The notes under the pieces were generated by a model. The model did not search any database. It was given only the letters and a program-made list of their open reading frames with translations, and was not told where the DNA came from. A stretch of DNA of 64,000 bases from assembly GCA_902579925.1 (NCBI GenBank), contig CACHIS010000002.1, positions 40,292-104,291 on the forward strand, given 5' to 3'. Positions 28,371-38,517 of this stretch are shown in pieces. Origin of the DNA: an uncultured Pelagibacteraceae bacterium. GTDB lineage: Bacteria > Pseudomonadota > Alphaproteobacteria > Pelagibacterales > Pelagibacteraceae. Every line of letters begins with the position of its first letter. Within the stretch, counting starts at the first letter, position 1. The translations under genes and the position numbers were made by a program.

Positions 28371-29321
28371 ATGGGTAAAATATTAATTATTGGTGGTGGA
28401 GCTATGGGCTCTGCATTTTCGATTCCCTGTTTAGAAAACAATAATCTTGTTACTATCACAGAGCCATATAATAAAATTTTTATTAAAAATCTAAACTCAA
28501 AGAAAAAATTTCATCCTTCTTTAAAAATTAATCTTCCAAAAAAATTAAAATTCATGAATTATTCAAAAGAAATATTCAAGAAAAGATTTGATTTAATAGT
28601 AATTGCCCTAAGTCTTGCAGGTATAGATTTTATTGGAAAAGAATTAAAAGATTTAAATATTAAAACTCCTTTGTTGGTTCTTACTAAAGGATTAAAGTTT
28701 GATAAAAAAAAGAAAAAAATTTTAACAATTTCAGATTTGCTAAAAAATAATTATCATGCAGCAAATGTATCAGTATTAAAAGGACCTTGTTTAGCTAAAG
28801 AATTAGCAAATAAAAATAAGACAAGTGTAGTTGTTGCAAATAAAAATATTAAAATAGCCAAATGGATTGGAAAACTTATATCTACCAGGTATTATTTAAC
28901 TGAATTTTCAAAGGATGTTATTGGTATTGAAATCTGTTCAGCAATTAAAAATATATATGCAATGGTCATTGGTTCAGGTCAAAATTTAAACGCTAAATCA
29001 GATTTATTTCAAAAAAGTGCGAGTGAGATGAAATTTTTGATTAAATACTTTAAAGGAGACGCGTCAACAATATTAGGTCTTGCAGGTATTGGTGATTTGT
29101 ACGTAAGTGCTATAGGTGGAAGAAACAGTAAAATGGGACATTTTCTTGGTAAAGGTTTTAAATTTGCAACAGCAAAAAAAAAGTTTATGCCTAAAGATAC
29201 TGTAGAGGGCGAACAACTGGCTAGAGAAATCGCTCCATATATCTTAAGAAAAATTGATAAAAAAAGAATCCCATTAATGTATCACTTATTAAAAACGATC
29301 ATATATAACAAAAAGATTTAA
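28371..29321 (+). CDS. gpsA: NAD(P)+-dependent glycerol-3-phosphate dehydrogenase
   Basis: Reduces dihydroxyacetone phosphate to sn-glycerol-3-phosphate for membrane lipids. It has the Rossmann motif IIGGGAMGSAF, VLKGPCLAKELA, the catalytic Lys in CSAIKNIYA, and GLAGIGDLYVS with the substrate Arg in GGRNSKMG. At 316 residues it is slightly short and divergent from E. coli GpsA, but the motif order is complete. The preceding 176 bases (28195-28370) are AT-rich and divergent from dpaL; I see no gene there. Confidence 0.87.
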   Translation: MGKILIIGGGAMGSAFSIPCLENNNLVTITEPYNKIFIKNLNSKKKFHPSLKINLPKKLKFMNYSKEIFKKRFDLIVIALSLAGIDFIGKELKDLNIKTPLLVLTKGLKFDKKKKKILTISDLLKNNYHAANVSVLKGPCLAKELANKNKTSVVVANKNIKIAKWIGKLISTRYYLTEFSKDVIGIEICSAIKNIYAMVIGSGQNLNAKSDLFQKSASEMKFLIKYFKGDASTILGLAGIGDLYVSAIGGRNSKMGHFLGKGFKFATAKKKFMPKDTVEGEQLAREIAPYILRKIDKKRIPLMYHLLKTIIYNKKI

Positions 29322-29326
29322 TTTTT

Positions 29327-29410
29327 TTAGAAAACTAAGAAGTTATTTTCTACTAGAAATCCAATTATAATACCTATCAAAAGTGCAATGATTAATTTTT
29401 TTTTATCCAC
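29327..29410 (-). CDS. 27-residue single-TM peptide at the end of the liv operon
   Basis: An ORF with a GTG start at 29410 and TAA at 29327-29329 encodes a basic head (DKKK), a continuous hydrophobic helix (LIIALLIGIIIGFLV) and a short tail ending FLVF. It starts 3 bases after the livM stop, so re-initiation is likely, and its stop leaves only 5 bases to the convergent gpsA stop. It is too short to classify. The exact fit to the window's gapless convergent junctions and the clean K-rich/TM design support a real small membrane protein. Confidence 0.5.
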   Translation of the reverse strand: MDKKKLIIALLIGIIIGFLVENNFLVF

Positions 29411-29413
29411 TAA

Positions 29414-30484
29414 TTAAGATTTTTTACTTAAAGAAGATTTCAAATTTTTGACATTTGAAGATTGGAACTTCAAACTCACTTTTTGTTTTAAATTTTCCCA
29501 TAACTTGGCCATTCCCAAAGGTTCATAAATCATAAATATGATCATTAAACCACCAAATATCACCTGTTCAATTGATGAAATAATTGTAGCATCAATAGCT
29601 CCGTGAAACACGTTATTTCCTATGGCATTTAAAAGAACTGGAAAAAGCAAAATAAATGCTGCTCCAATAAAAGCACCATTTATTGTGCCAAGTCCACCTA
29701 AGATACACATAAATAATATTTTAAAAGATAATTTAATATCAAAAGCGACTGGCTCAAGAGATTTAAGATAGCAAAATGCAAAAAGAGCACCAGCTACTCC
29801 ACAATAAAACGCACTGATAGCAAATGCCTGGACTTTCGTTTTTAATAATGAAACTCCCATAGACTCTGCAGCGATATCCATATCTCTAACTGCCATCCAA
29901 TTCCTGCCTGTACTTCCTCTTGCCATGTTCATAGCCAATAAAGTTAAAACTGTTGTAACAGCTAAACATACAAAATACATCGCTAATGGAGTTGTAAATG
30001 GTTTTCCTAAGATAACTATGTCTTGGGCAGTAATAATTCCTGATGAGTCGTAATTTTTAAACCAACCAAATTTATCTATCATCCATATGATAAAAAACTG
30101 TGAAGCTAGAGTTGCCACCATTAGATAAATTCCTCTTACTTTTAAACTTGGTAGACCAAACAAAATTCCAAAAGCTGCTGCAATCAAACCTGACACTATT
30201 AGTGAGCCTACGAAACCAAGGTCAGGCACTCGCAAAATAAGGTTAAACATTGCAAAAGCACCAGCAGCCATAAAGCCAGCTGCTCCTAAAGCTAATTGTC
30301 CCGTATAACCCATAACAACTTGTTGTCCAATCGTAGCTAAGGCTAAGCAAAGCCAAGGAATTAATATGGAGGTGTACCAATATTCTGTTGTAATAAATGT
30401 TGGTATTACTAGTACACTTAGAACCATACAAACAGCTAAGTTAATTAGGTCTTTTTTTGTGTAAGTCATAAAAACTGGTTTCAT
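29414..30484 (-). CDS. livM: LivM-type branched-chain amino-acid ABC permease
   Basis: A 356-residue inner-membrane permease of the HAAT family with about nine to ten hydrophobic segments. Family segments seen are GYTGQLALGAAGFMAAGA, LPSLKVRGIYLMVATLA, GRNWMAVRDMDIAAESMG and LGGLGTINGAFIGAA. It is the last large gene of the livKFGHM-order cluster on the minus strand. The C-terminus ends in a short serine/lysine-rich tail. Confidence 0.92.
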   Translation of the reverse strand: MKPVFMTYTKKDLINLAVCMVLSVLVIPTFITTEYWYTSILIPWLCLALATIGQQVVMGYTGQLALGAAGFMAAGAFAMFNLILRVPDLGFVGSLIVSGLIAAAFGILFGLPSLKVRGIYLMVATLASQFFIIWMIDKFGWFKNYDSSGIITAQDIVILGKPFTTPLAMYFVCLAVTTVLTLLAMNMARGSTGRNWMAVRDMDIAAESMGVSLLKTKVQAFAISAFYCGVAGALFAFCYLKSLEPVAFDIKLSFKILFMCILGGLGTINGAFIGAAFILLFPVLLNAIGNNVFHGAIDATIISSIEQVIFGGLMIIFMIYEPLGMAKLWENLKQKVSLKFQSSNVKNLKSSLSKKS

Positions 30485-30487
30485 AAA

Positions 30488-31396
30488 TTAAACTCTCCTA
30501 ATGATTTTTTCTCCAAATAAACCTTCTGGTCTATATAATAAAAAGAATATTGCTAATACGTAAGGAGCCCATCCCTCAATTGCTCCTCCAAAAAATGGTC
30601 CAATATAAACTTCTAATACTTTTTCTGTTGCACCAATAATTAAGCCACCTACAATTGCACCTGGAATAGATGAAAAACCACCGATAATTAAGACTGGTAA
30701 AGCTTTTAATGCTAAATCAACTAGAGCAAATTGAACACCGGCTCTTGCACCCCACATGCACCCAGCAACTAAAGCTACAACTCCGGCAGCTGACCAAACT
30801 AATAACATAATATGTTTTAAAGGTATACCTATTGAACTAGCAGCACCCGCATCATCTGCTACAGCTCTCAAACCGAGACCAATTTTTGTATATTTGAATA
30901 AAAGGAATAAACCAATAATCATTAAAGCTGCCACTAATCCTGCAAAAATATCAAGCGCACTAATAAATAGTTTTAAATTATCAGCGATCCACGGCACTGG
31001 AAAGTCTCCAATACCTAAATCTAGTCTTCTTACTTCTACTCCCCATGCTGCTTGAGCAAGTCCTTCTAAAACATACCCTAGACCGATTGTAGCCATCAGC
31101 ACTGTGTCTTCGCTAGCATTCATTAGAGGTCTTAAAACTAATCTTTCAGTGCATAAACCAACTACCACCATTAAAAGGGCAGCCAAAATAAATGCAAGCA
31201 CAAAAGGTATATTAAAATCTTGCATGAAACCACAAAAGGCAAGCACTGAGAAAAAAACCATAGCTCCTTGTGAAAAGTTAAACGTTGCTGAAGCTTTAAA
31301 AATCAAAACGAATCCTAAAGCAACTAGAGAGTACATCGTACCGGCAAGCAAACCGCCAACTAAAACTTCCATGAAAAATAATAATTCATCAACCAT
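30488..31396 (-). CDS. livH: LivH-type branched-chain amino-acid ABC permease
   Basis: A 302-residue partner permease. Recognisable LivH segments are MYSLVALGFVLIFKASATFNF, FSQGAMVFF, GLGLRAVADDAGAASSIG and GGFSSIPGAIVGGLIIG. It lies 3 bases upstream of livM and 9 bases downstream of livG. Confidence 0.92.
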   Translation of the reverse strand: MVDELLFFMEVLVGGLLAGTMYSLVALGFVLIFKASATFNFSQGAMVFFSVLAFCGFMQDFNIPFVLAFILAALLMVVVGLCTERLVLRPLMNASEDTVLMATIGLGYVLEGLAQAAWGVEVRRLDLGIGDFPVPWIADNLKLFISALDIFAGLVAALMIIGLFLLFKYTKIGLGLRAVADDAGAASSIGIPLKHIMLLVWSAAGVVALVAGCMWGARAGVQFALVDLALKALPVLIIGGFSSIPGAIVGGLIIGATEKVLEVYIGPFFGGAIEGWAPYVLAIFFLLYRPEGLFGEKIIRRV

Positions 31397-31405
31397 ATTT
31401 TTATC

Positions 31406-32200
31406 CTAGTGTTCTACTCCTAAATAAGCATCTATTACTTTTTGATTTGATCTGACTTCATCAGGTGTGCCATCGCCAATAACTTTACCATAATCAAGCA
31501 CAACCACTCTGTCTGATATATCCATAACTACTCCCATATCATGCTCAATAAGCACCATAGTAGTACCTAGTTCATCATTTACTTTTAAAATAAATCTACA
31601 CATGTCTCTTTTTTCCTCAACATTCATACCAGCCATAGGCTCATCTAATAAAATTATTGTAGAGTCTGTTGCAAGAGCACGACCTAATTCTACTTTCTTT
31701 TGTAATCCATAAGGAAGTTTTCCAACTGGTGTGTCTTTAATATCTTCAATCTCTAAAAAACTAATTATTTCCTCTGATCTATCCCTGTTTAATTTTTCTT
31801 CTTTTTTTACTTTAGGAAGTTGTAAAGCGACCTCAAGAAAATTTGTTTTTGTATGAAGTTTTCTGCCAACTAAAATATTGTCTAAAACTGACATTCTTTT
31901 AAAAAGAGCTAGGTTTTGAAAAGTTCTAGATAAACCCATTTGAGCCATTATATTTGGAGTGATATTAGGTATTTGTTGTCCCCTAAACGAAACAGTTCCT
32001 TGTTGAGGTTTATAAATTCCATTAATACAATTTAACATTGAGCTTTTTCCAGCTCCATTAGGTCCAATTATTGCTCTTACTTCGTGCTCAAGTACATTGA
32101 AAGAAGTATCTGTTATTGCCTTAACACCACCAAAAGAGAGAGATATATTATTCACCTCTAATATTGGTTTTCCTATCTTAAATTTTCTTTCGTATTCCAT
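31406..32200 (-). CDS. livG: LivG-type ABC transporter ATPase
   Basis: A 264-residue ATPase: Walker A GPNGAGKSS, SRTFQNLALFKRMSVLDN (Q-loop), Walker B TIILLDEPMAGMN, and VLIEHDMGVVM (H-loop). The LSGGQ signature is diverged to LPYGLQKK, a form common in LivG-type subunits. Its stop is 2 bases from the livF gene's 3' boundary, giving a compact KFGHM operon. Confidence 0.92.
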   Translation of the reverse strand: MEYERKFKIGKPILEVNNISLSFGGVKAITDTSFNVLEHEVRAIIGPNGAGKSSMLNCINGIYKPQQGTVSFRGQQIPNITPNIMAQMGLSRTFQNLALFKRMSVLDNILVGRKLHTKTNFLEVALQLPKVKKEEKLNRDRSEEIISFLEIEDIKDTPVGKLPYGLQKKVELGRALATDSTIILLDEPMAGMNVEEKRDMCRFILKVNDELGTTMVLIEHDMGVVMDISDRVVVLDYGKVIGDGTPDEVRSNQKVIDAYLGVEH

Positions 32201-32202
32201 CT

Positions 32203-33018
32203 TTAATTACTTCTTTTTGTTAAACTTTCTTCTTTAAGAACATCTCTAAAATTTTTTCTACCTTTCTTTGAAATTCCTAAATATAATTCTTTCACTTTAT
32301 CGTCATTTAATAAACTTTGCGCAGTTCCGTCTAGCATAACTCTACCTGTCTCAATGATATAGCCATAATCTGAATTTTTTAGTGCAACGTTAGTGTTTTG
32401 CTCAGCAAGTAAAATACTAACACCCTCTTTTGTGTTTAATTCTTTTACAATATTAAAAATCTCAGCAACTAACTGAGGTGCTAAACCCATTGTTGGCTCA
32501 TCCAATAATAACATTTTTGGTTTAGCCATCATGGCTCTTGCAACTGCTATCATTTGTTGCTCTCCACCTGAAGTGAATGCTGCTTGACTTTTTCTTCTTT
32601 CTTTAAGTCTTATAAAATAAGTATAAATTTTCTCTAATTCTTGATTAATATCACCTTTAGATAATTTTCTTGAGTATGCTCCTGAAATTATATTTTCCTC
32701 TACAGTAAGGTGACCAAAACATCTTCTACCTTCTAACACTTGGACCATTCCGAGCCCAACCATTTGCGAAGGAGTTTGTTTATTTATTGAGTTTCCATCA
32801 TATTCAATTGAACCATTTGTAACTTTGCCTCTTTCTGAAGCTAACATAGTTGAAACTGCTTTTAATGTAGTACTTTTTCCTGCTCCGTTTGCTCCTAATA
32901 ATGCAACTACTTTTCCTTTAGGAACTTTCAAAGATACATCGTGTAAAGCTAAAATAACATCATCATATCTGACCTCAATATTTTTTATGTCTAGAATGTT
33001 TGCTGAACTGTTACTCAT
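32203..33018 (-). CDS. livF: LivF-type ABC transporter ATPase
   Basis: A 271-residue ATPase: Walker A GANGAGKST, VLEGRRCFGHLTVEEN, signature TSGGEQQMIAVAR, Walker B MLLLDEPTMGLAP, H-loop LLAEQNTN. It has a C-terminal extension of about 30 mostly basic and polar residues beyond the usual LivF end. It is the first gene after the hairpin that follows livK. Confidence 0.92.
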   Translation of the reverse strand: MSNSSANILDIKNIEVRYDDVILALHDVSLKVPKGKVVALLGANGAGKSTTLKAVSTMLASERGKVTNGSIEYDGNSINKQTPSQMVGLGMVQVLEGRRCFGHLTVEENIISGAYSRKLSKGDINQELEKIYTYFIRLKERRKSQAAFTSGGEQQMIAVARAMMAKPKMLLLDEPTMGLAPQLVAEIFNIVKELNTKEGVSILLAEQNTNVALKNSDYGYIIETGRVMLDGTAQSLLNDDKVKELYLGISKKGRKNFRDVLKEESLTKRSN

Positions 33019-33055
33019 TAAGCTTTCTTTTATATTAAATTAAATTTTATTTAAA

Positions 33056-33092
33056 GGGGGAGTTTAAATAATTAAATTATTTAAACACCCCT
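33056..33092 (-). terminator. Large intercistronic hairpin between livK and livF
   Basis: On the minus strand a 15-position stem with one mismatch pairs 33077-33091 with 33057-33071 around a 5-base loop. It has a four-pair G:C base and a 10-pair AT-rich upper part, followed by CTTTAAATAAAATTT, a discontinuous T-rich tail. The structure fits a weak terminator or an mRNA 3'-end stabiliser after the binding-protein gene. The livF ATG is about 40 bases further on. Confidence 0.8.
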
Positions 33093-33122
33093 CAGAATAG
33101 TATTAATTTATCTCTAAATTAA

Positions 33123-34463
33123 TTAACCACATTTTTTTGGTGTAATGTTGTTCTCTTTAGCAAACTTAGCTGCAGATGCCTCAACAAGACCTCTAATAAA
33201 TGCAGGATCACCTGGAGCTTCCCAACCAGTTATCTGATTGAATTTTGTTCCATCCCACTGCATTACAGCAAATTTACCAGCACCTTCATGGTTTGCACAT
33301 GAAATAGCGAACGGAGCTAACATTCCTCCAACTCCAAGTTCTTTAAGTCTAGCTTCGGTCATGTTAATAGCCTCATAACCGTCTCTAAATTCAGCACCAG
33401 TAACTGCTTTACCAACTTTGTTATGCATCTTTTGAGCATTTCTTAAGCCCTCAATCCACATTACAGCAGCACCTAGTCCTCTATTCCAGTAAACTGAACC
33501 AATCCTGTTTGGATCCGCTAAATTACCTTTTCCAGAACCATATACTTTGTCTTTGATGTCTTTAACCAAAGGATATTCTCCAGGCAAAGCGTTTGCTACA
33601 GCGTAAGTTCCCTTAGCTGCATCACCTGCTGGATACATGTCCTCTTCGGCAGCACCGAAAGTTACATACATCATCCTATCTCTTGGGAAATTTATTCTAG
33701 CAGCATTAGTCATTGCTGTTGAATTCATTCCAGAACCTGCTCCCCAGAAAGTAACCCAATCAGGCTTTTCTTTTCTGATTTGCAGCCACTGAGATTGTTG
33801 TTCAAGACCTGGAGGTGGGATTGATATTTCAATCAACTCAACTCCCCAGTCATTACAAATTTTTCTCATTGCTGGTAATGGCTCTCTACCGTAAGCAGAG
33901 TCAATGTGTAAGTGAACGATTTTTTTACCTTTCATCTTATCAATTCCACCCTCGATCTGTGCCATAAATTTTAATTTAACAGCAATCTGTGACCAGTAGT
34001 GACTTGCAGCATTAAATACCCAAGGCCATACTCTTCCATCAGCACCGTCAGTTCTTCCATAACCATATTGAGCTAAAACAACATTGTCTTTTGCCATACG
34101 ATTAATTACTGCATATGCTCCTGGTGTTCCTAAAGTATCAAACACAACTATTCTTTGACCATCTTTTTCTAAAAGTCGCTGATAACACTCAACTGTTTTA
34201 ACTGCGTTATACTCAGTTTCACACTCTTGCCAAGTAAGCATAACTCCATTGACACCACCAGTCATATTGACATAGTTCATGTAATCAATTTGAGCTCCGT
34301 AATAACCAGTTCCCATTGCTGAGTATGGTCCAACACGGCTACTTGCTACTGGAAAATATTGAGTTTCAGCACCAAATACAGTTTGAGGTAAAGCGATTGA
34401 AGAAAATAAAGCTACAACTACTGTAAGAGTAGAAGTTAGCTTTCTAAACATTCTTGCTAACAT
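33123..34463 (-). CDS. livK: LivK-type periplasmic substrate-binding protein
   Basis: A 446-residue precursor with a signal peptide (basic start, hydrophobic core to about residue 25, cleavage near VFGAE), followed by a Peripla_BP_6 domain. It is longer than classical LivK (about 370), resembling the larger HAAT-family binding proteins whose ligands include amino acids, amides and urea-like compounds. The ligand is unknown. Two Cys near the C-terminus, one in ISCANHEG and one in the terminal KKCG, could form a disulfide. It has a strong SD and a trailing hairpin. Confidence 0.88.
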   Translation of the reverse strand: MLARMFRKLTSTLTVVVALFSSIALPQTVFGAETQYFPVASSRVGPYSAMGTGYYGAQIDYMNYVNMTGGVNGVMLTWQECETEYNAVKTVECYQRLLEKDGQRIVVFDTLGTPGAYAVINRMAKDNVVLAQYGYGRTDGADGRVWPWVFNAASHYWSQIAVKLKFMAQIEGGIDKMKGKKIVHLHIDSAYGREPLPAMRKICNDWGVELIEISIPPPGLEQQSQWLQIRKEKPDWVTFWGAGSGMNSTAMTNAARINFPRDRMMYVTFGAAEEDMYPAGDAAKGTYAVANALPGEYPLVKDIKDKVYGSGKGNLADPNRIGSVYWNRGLGAAVMWIEGLRNAQKMHNKVGKAVTGAEFRDGYEAINMTEARLKELGVGGMLAPFAISCANHEGAGKFAVMQWDGTKFNQITGWEAPGDPAFIRGLVEASAAKFAKENNITPKKCG

Positions 34464-34467
34464 AATT

Positions 34468-34472
34468 CCTCC
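34468..34472 (-). promoter_or_regulatory. Shine-Dalgarno site of livK
   Basis: GGAGG (minus strand) lies 4 bases before the ATG at 34463, within GAGGGAGG. It is a consensus-strength site that fixes the start at 34463 over the internal Met at residue 5. Confidence 0.7.
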
Positions 34473-34509
34473 CTCGTTTTTGCTATGTTAATCATTCTTA
34501 TCTGATATG

Positions 34510-34538
34510 ATTTAATCACATGACTTTAGATACTTCAA
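34510..34538 (-). promoter_or_regulatory. Possible sigma-70 promoter for the liv operon
   Basis: On the minus strand TTGAAG (34538-34533) and TTAAAT (34515-34510) are separated by 17 bases, about 50 bases before the livK start. Spacing is ideal but both hexamers are imperfect and the DNA is AT-rich, so this is tentative. Confidence 0.3.
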
Positions 34539-34655
34539 TAAGTAATCTTGCACTTTAATTTTCTTTATTTTTTAACTGTTATTAAATTAAAGAAACAACT
34601 TAGGATTGTACTATTAACTTTTTTCAAAAATTATGGGAAAGTAAATTTAAATTTT

Positions 34656-35438
34656 ATGAAGAAAATACTTATTGTCGAGGGAAACATAAAAGAGGAGAAT
34701 AAAAACTTCTCCAACGCAGGTATTCAAACACATACTGAGAGTTTAAAAGATAGTTTATCTTACCTAACAAACGAATTAGCACTCGATGTAGTAAATCCAT
34801 CTTCAGATGTAGATATTCTAAATTATAATAACAACCTACAAAAATATGATGGGTTGATCTGGGGAGGAAGTAGTTTGAATATTTATAATGATACTCCTGA
34901 AATTAGAAAACAAATTGAATTTATGAAAAATTGTCAAAATAAAGTGAAAAATATCTTGGCTATTTGTTGGGGTATGCAAGTAGCTGTGACTGCAGCGGGC
35001 GGGCAAGTGAAAAAAGCTGATAGTCCTCACATTGGTATAGCTAAAGAGATTGAAATTAACAAACATGGTCTTGAACATCCGCTGTATAAAAATAAAGAAA
35101 AGAAATTTAATTCCCCAGCTTTTAACTTTGATGAAGTAGTAAAATTACCAGAAAAAGGAATTTGTTTAGCATCTAATAAAGTTAATAAAATACAAAGTTT
35201 ATACTTTGAAATAAATAATACTAAAGTTTGGGGTCTACAATATCATCCTGAAATAACTTATGAAAAAATGATAAGTTTAATCGAGTTTAGAAAGAAAAGA
35301 TTAATAGAATATAGAAAAGTATTTAAAAATGATGATGAAGTTGAAGAACATATATCTTTTATTAAAAAAGAAATATTAATTTCCGATAAGGAAAATAGAA
35401 TGTTGGAGCTTAAAAATTGGCTAAAAAAATTAGATTAA
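34656..35438 (+). CDS. Class I glutamine amidotransferase-like protein
   Basis: 260 residues from the ATG at 34656 (MKKILIVEG). The frame is open upstream to 34548 but that part is low-complexity and unlike the family. The fold is GMP-synthase-type GATase: [14 protein letters not shown], the nucleophile elbow AICWGMQVA (Cys), and the catalytic His/Glu in [10 protein letters not shown]. No synthase domain or partner is adjacent. Possible roles include a stand-alone gamma-glutamyl hydrolase. It converges on fhs through a shared TTAA. Confidence 0.75.
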   Translation: MKKILIVEGNIKEENKNFSNAGIQTHTESLKDSLSYLTNELALDVVNPSSDVDILNYNNNLQKYDGLIWGGSSLNIYNDTPEIRKQIEFMKNCQNKVKNILAICWGMQVAVTAAGGQVKKADSPHIGIAKEIEINKHGLEHPLYKNKEKKFNSPAFNFDEVVKLPEKGICLASNKVNKIQSLYFEINNTKVWGLQYHPEITYEKMISLIEFRKKRLIEYRKVFKNDDEVEEHISFIKKEILISDKENRMLELKNWLKKLD

Positions 35439-37120
35439 AACAATCCTTCTATCTCACCATTTTTATTTAATTTGATATTGTCAGCTGCAGGTACTTTTGG
35501 TAGTCCAGGCATCGTCATTACTGACCCACAGATAACAACCACAAATTCTGCGCCCGACGATAGTCTAACTTCTCTAATTGGTATTTCATGATTTGATGGA
35601 GCGCCCTTAAGTTTTGGATCAGTGGAAAAACTATATTGTGTTTTAGCTATACAAACTGGTAAATTTCTGTGTCCATTTTTTTCAAATTTATCCAATTCAT
35701 TAATAACATCACTATTTGCAGTAATTTTATCAGCTTTATAAATTTGTTTTGCTATCAACTCAATCTTATCCCATAATTTGAGATTATCTTTATATAAGAA
35801 ATCAAATTTATTTTTTTTCTTTTTACAAATTTTAACGACTTTTTTAGCTAGATCCACTGCACCTTTTCCACCCTTAGCCCAATGTTTGCACTCACTTACT
35901 TCAACTTTTCTATCTTTACAAAAATTTAAAACAGTATTTATTTCTAGATTAGTATCGAGTATAAAATGGTTTATTGCTACAATTGGTTCTAACCCAAATT
36001 TCTTTATATTCGAAATATGTCTTTCTAGGTTAATTAGCCCTTTTTTTAATGCGTCTACATTCTCTTTTTTTAAATCTTCCTTTTCGACACCACCGTGCAT
36101 TTTTAAGGCTCTTATAGTTGCTACAATAACTACACAGCTTGGAGCTAAACCTGATTTTCTGCATTTTATATTTAAAAATTTTTCAGCTCCTAAATCTGCA
36201 CCAAAACCTGCTTCTGTTACTACGTAGTCTGATAATTTTAGTGCTGTTTTAGTTGCAATAACAGAATTACATCCATGTGCAATATTTGCAAATGGACCAC
36301 CGTGTATAATAGCGGGATTATTTTCTAAACTTTGAGTTACATTTGGTCTAATAGCTTCTTTTAGTAAAACTGTCATGGGACCATGTGCCTTAAGATCTCT
36401 CGCGTATAAAGGCTCTCCATCTTTATTGTAAGCAAAAGTTATATTGCCAATTTTTTTTTCTAAATCTTTTAAATCATTAGAGAGGCAAAAAATCGCCATT
36501 ACTTCAGATGCTACTGTAATGTCAAAACCATCTGTTCTTTTAAAATCTTTAGCGACACCACTTGTGTTAATATCAATAAATCTTAAAGCACGGTCATTCA
36601 TGTCCAGTACACGTTTCCAAACAATTCTATTCTCATCTATATTTAATTTATTTCCCCAATAAATATGATTATCAATTATCGCCGAAAGTAAATTATGTGC
36701 AGAGGTAATTGCATGAAAATCACCTGTAAAGTGTAAATTTATTTGTTCCATAGGTACAACTTGAGCATAGCCTCCTCCAGCGGCACCACCTTTCATTCCA
36801 AAAGATGGACCAAGACTTGGCTCCCTGAGACAGACAGTTGATTTTTTTCCGATTTTATTCAAACCATCATTCAAACCAACAGAGGTTGTTGTCTTTCCTT
36901 CTCCAGCTGGAGTGGGTGTAATTGCAGTTACTAAAATTAAATGACCATCCTTTTTTTTCTTTAGTTTATCTAAAAACTCAAAATTTATTTTTGCAATATG
37001 TCTACCCATAGGACTAAATGCACTACTTTTATCTGGGACATTCATTTTAGATAAAATTTTAGTGATTGGCTTCATTTTAGCTTTTCGAGCTATTTCAATA
37101 TCTGATTTTAGTTTTGACAT
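35435..37120 (-). CDS. fhs: Formate-tetrahydrofolate ligase
   Basis: 561 residues. Ligates formate to THF using ATP, giving 10-formyl-THF, or runs in reverse to make ATP from C1 units. P-loop [50 protein letters not shown] and the C-terminal [11 protein letters not shown] are diagnostic. It connects formate from C1 oxidation with the folate pool loaded by the demethylase genes elsewhere in this window (43-52 kb). Confidence 0.97.
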   Translation of the reverse strand: MSKLKSDIEIARKAKMKPITKILSKMNVPDKSSAFSPMGRHIAKINFEFLDKLKKKKDGHLILVTAITPTPAGEGKTTTSVGLNDGLNKIGKKSTVCLREPSLGPSFGMKGGAAGGGYAQVVPMEQINLHFTGDFHAITSAHNLLSAIIDNHIYWGNKLNIDENRIVWKRVLDMNDRALRFIDINTSGVAKDFKRTDGFDITVASEVMAIFCLSNDLKDLEKKIGNITFAYNKDGEPLYARDLKAHGPMTVLLKEAIRPNVTQSLENNPAIIHGGPFANIAHGCNSVIATKTALKLSDYVVTEAGFGADLGAEKFLNIKCRKSGLAPSCVVIVATIRALKMHGGVEKEDLKKENVDALKKGLINLERHISNIKKFGLEPIVAINHFILDTNLEINTVLNFCKDRKVEVSECKHWAKGGKGAVDLAKKVVKICKKKKNKFDFLYKDNLKLWDKIELIAKQIYKADKITANSDVINELDKFEKNGHRNLPVCIAKTQYSFSTDPKLKGAPSNHEIPIREVRLSSGAEFVVVICGSVMTMPGLPKVPAADNIKLNKNGEIEGLF

Positions 37121-37168
37121 TATAATTTTTTTTTAATTAATTTTATGAATACTCATTATATAATCATT

Positions 37169-38017
37169 TTAATCTCTTGTAGCAATATAAACACCTATAG
37201 AAGTTATCAAAAAACCTATAATATCTAAATTAGTTAAATTTTCATTTAAAAAAAACCAAGCCATTAAAGCAGAAGTGGTTGGTATTAAAAAAAAAATAGA
37301 AACAGTTTTACTTGCAGAATTTTTCTTAATTAAGAACATTAATATCGTAAATGCTCCAAAAGAAACAAGAAATATTTGATGGCTCATGGCTATAAGAAAC
37401 GTTTTATTAAAATTAATGTACGGTTTTGCTAAAAATATTATTACTAGAATATGGAATAGACACCCACCAAGCGCTTGATAAAAATTACTTACCGATAAAG
37501 GTAAATTTTTACTTAATTTTTTTTGCCAAATAGTAGAAGCAGTAATTGAAAGTAACGCTATTATAGTTGCAATTAATCCTAGAATTGGGATATTTGTGCC
37601 AACATCGAGTCCCAAAACTAATGATGCACCCACAAACCCAAGAAAAACCCCAATCCACTGTTTAATCGTTATTTTTTCATTTAGTATCGGTCCACTTAAT
37701 ATATTTGTTAAAACTGGTTGTAGAGTAACTATCAAAGCAGCAATTCCAGTCGGCATGCCAATAGAGATTGAATAGAAAACCCCTCCCAGATAAAGACCAT
37801 GAAAAAGAACACCACTAAAAACCGATTCAATTAAATTTTTTTTATTTATGATTATTGACTGTTTTAAGTAAAGCGAGAATATATAGAACCCAAGCGTTAC
37901 AATAAAAAATCTAAATGCTAAAGCTGAAAAAGGATCACTATTATCTATTATGGGCTTAGTAGTGATAAAAGCTGATGACCAAAGAATGATAAATATGAAT
38001 GGAAATATTCTTGGCAT
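37169..38017 (-). CDS. EamA/DMT-superfamily transporter
   Basis: A 282-residue membrane protein with about ten hydrophobic helices in two EamA repeats. Typical features are WSSAFITTKPII near the N-terminus, a conserved Pro/Gly pair in TLQPVLTN, and LNEKITIKQWIGVFLGFVGASLV ending repeat one. Drug/metabolite transporters of this kind export small molecules; the substrate is unknown. It lies 48 bases upstream of fhs. Confidence 0.88.
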   Translation of the reverse strand: MPRIFPFIFIILWSSAFITTKPIIDNSDPFSALAFRFFIVTLGFYIFSLYLKQSIIINKKNLIESVFSGVLFHGLYLGGVFYSISIGMPTGIAALIVTLQPVLTNILSGPILNEKITIKQWIGVFLGFVGASLVLGLDVGTNIPILGLIATIIALLSITASTIWQKKLSKNLPLSVSNFYQALGGCLFHILVIIFLAKPYINFNKTFLIAMSHQIFLVSFGAFTILMFLIKKNSASKTVSIFFLIPTTSALMAWFFLNENLTNLDIIGFLITSIGVYIATRD

Positions 38018-38127
38018 GACTAAAACACTATAAAATTATGAGTTATCACAATATTCCATCTAAATTAAGACTTATTATGAACGATTTAGTAATTGAGATC
38101 TTTTACCAAATCAACTAACCTTCTTTT

Positions 38128-38517
38128 ATGATTTTAAGACTTTTTAAAATTTGTTTTTTCTTAACGTCATTTTTATTGATGACTGGCTTTGTACAAGTTG
38201 CAAGTTTTTTGGGACCAGCTTTTACAATAGCTTCGTCAGGAAATGTTTTTAAAGCGGGAACGCAGTTATTAGTTGATAATGAATTCAAAAAAAGGACTGG
38301 AAAAAGTTCACTTAATTATTTCAAAGAGGAAGTTTCTAAGAATAATTCAAAAAATAAAATTAATAAAGATTTTGAGAATATGATAAAAACAAGAGTTGCA
38401 TCAATGCATCAAAAATTGATTGAACAAAATAGCCAATCAAATTTTGATAAGAAATTTAAACTGCTAGTTGAAAAAAGACTAGCAAGCACTCGTAAAAAAC
38501 TTAAAATAAAAAATTAA
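38128..38517 (+). CDS. Exported hypothetical protein
   Basis: 129 residues with an N-terminal hydrophobic signal or anchor (residues 6-24), a short Gly/Ala/Ser-rich segment (LGPAFTIASSGN), and a Lys/Asn-rich, helical, probably coiled C-terminus. I recognise no family. It ends in a TTAA shared with the convergent downstream gene. The 110 bases before it (38018-38127) hold no supported gene. Confidence 0.55.
   Translation: MILRLFKICFFLTSFLLMTGFVQVASFLGPAFTIASSGNVFKAGTQLLVDNEFKKRTGKSSLNYFKEEVSKNNSKNKINKDFENMIKTRVASMHQKLIEQNSQSNFDKKFKLLVEKRLASTRKKLKIKN

Noticed and set aside
34548..34655. 36-residue N-terminal extension of the glutamine amidotransferase
   Set aside because: Low-complexity hydrophobic/basic sequence unlike the family; the ATG at 34656 begins the conserved domain.
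38038..38118. 26-codon ORF upstream of the exported hypothetical gene
   Set aside because: No Shine-Dalgarno site and no TM or motif; the region is AT-rich and such short ORFs are expected by chance.
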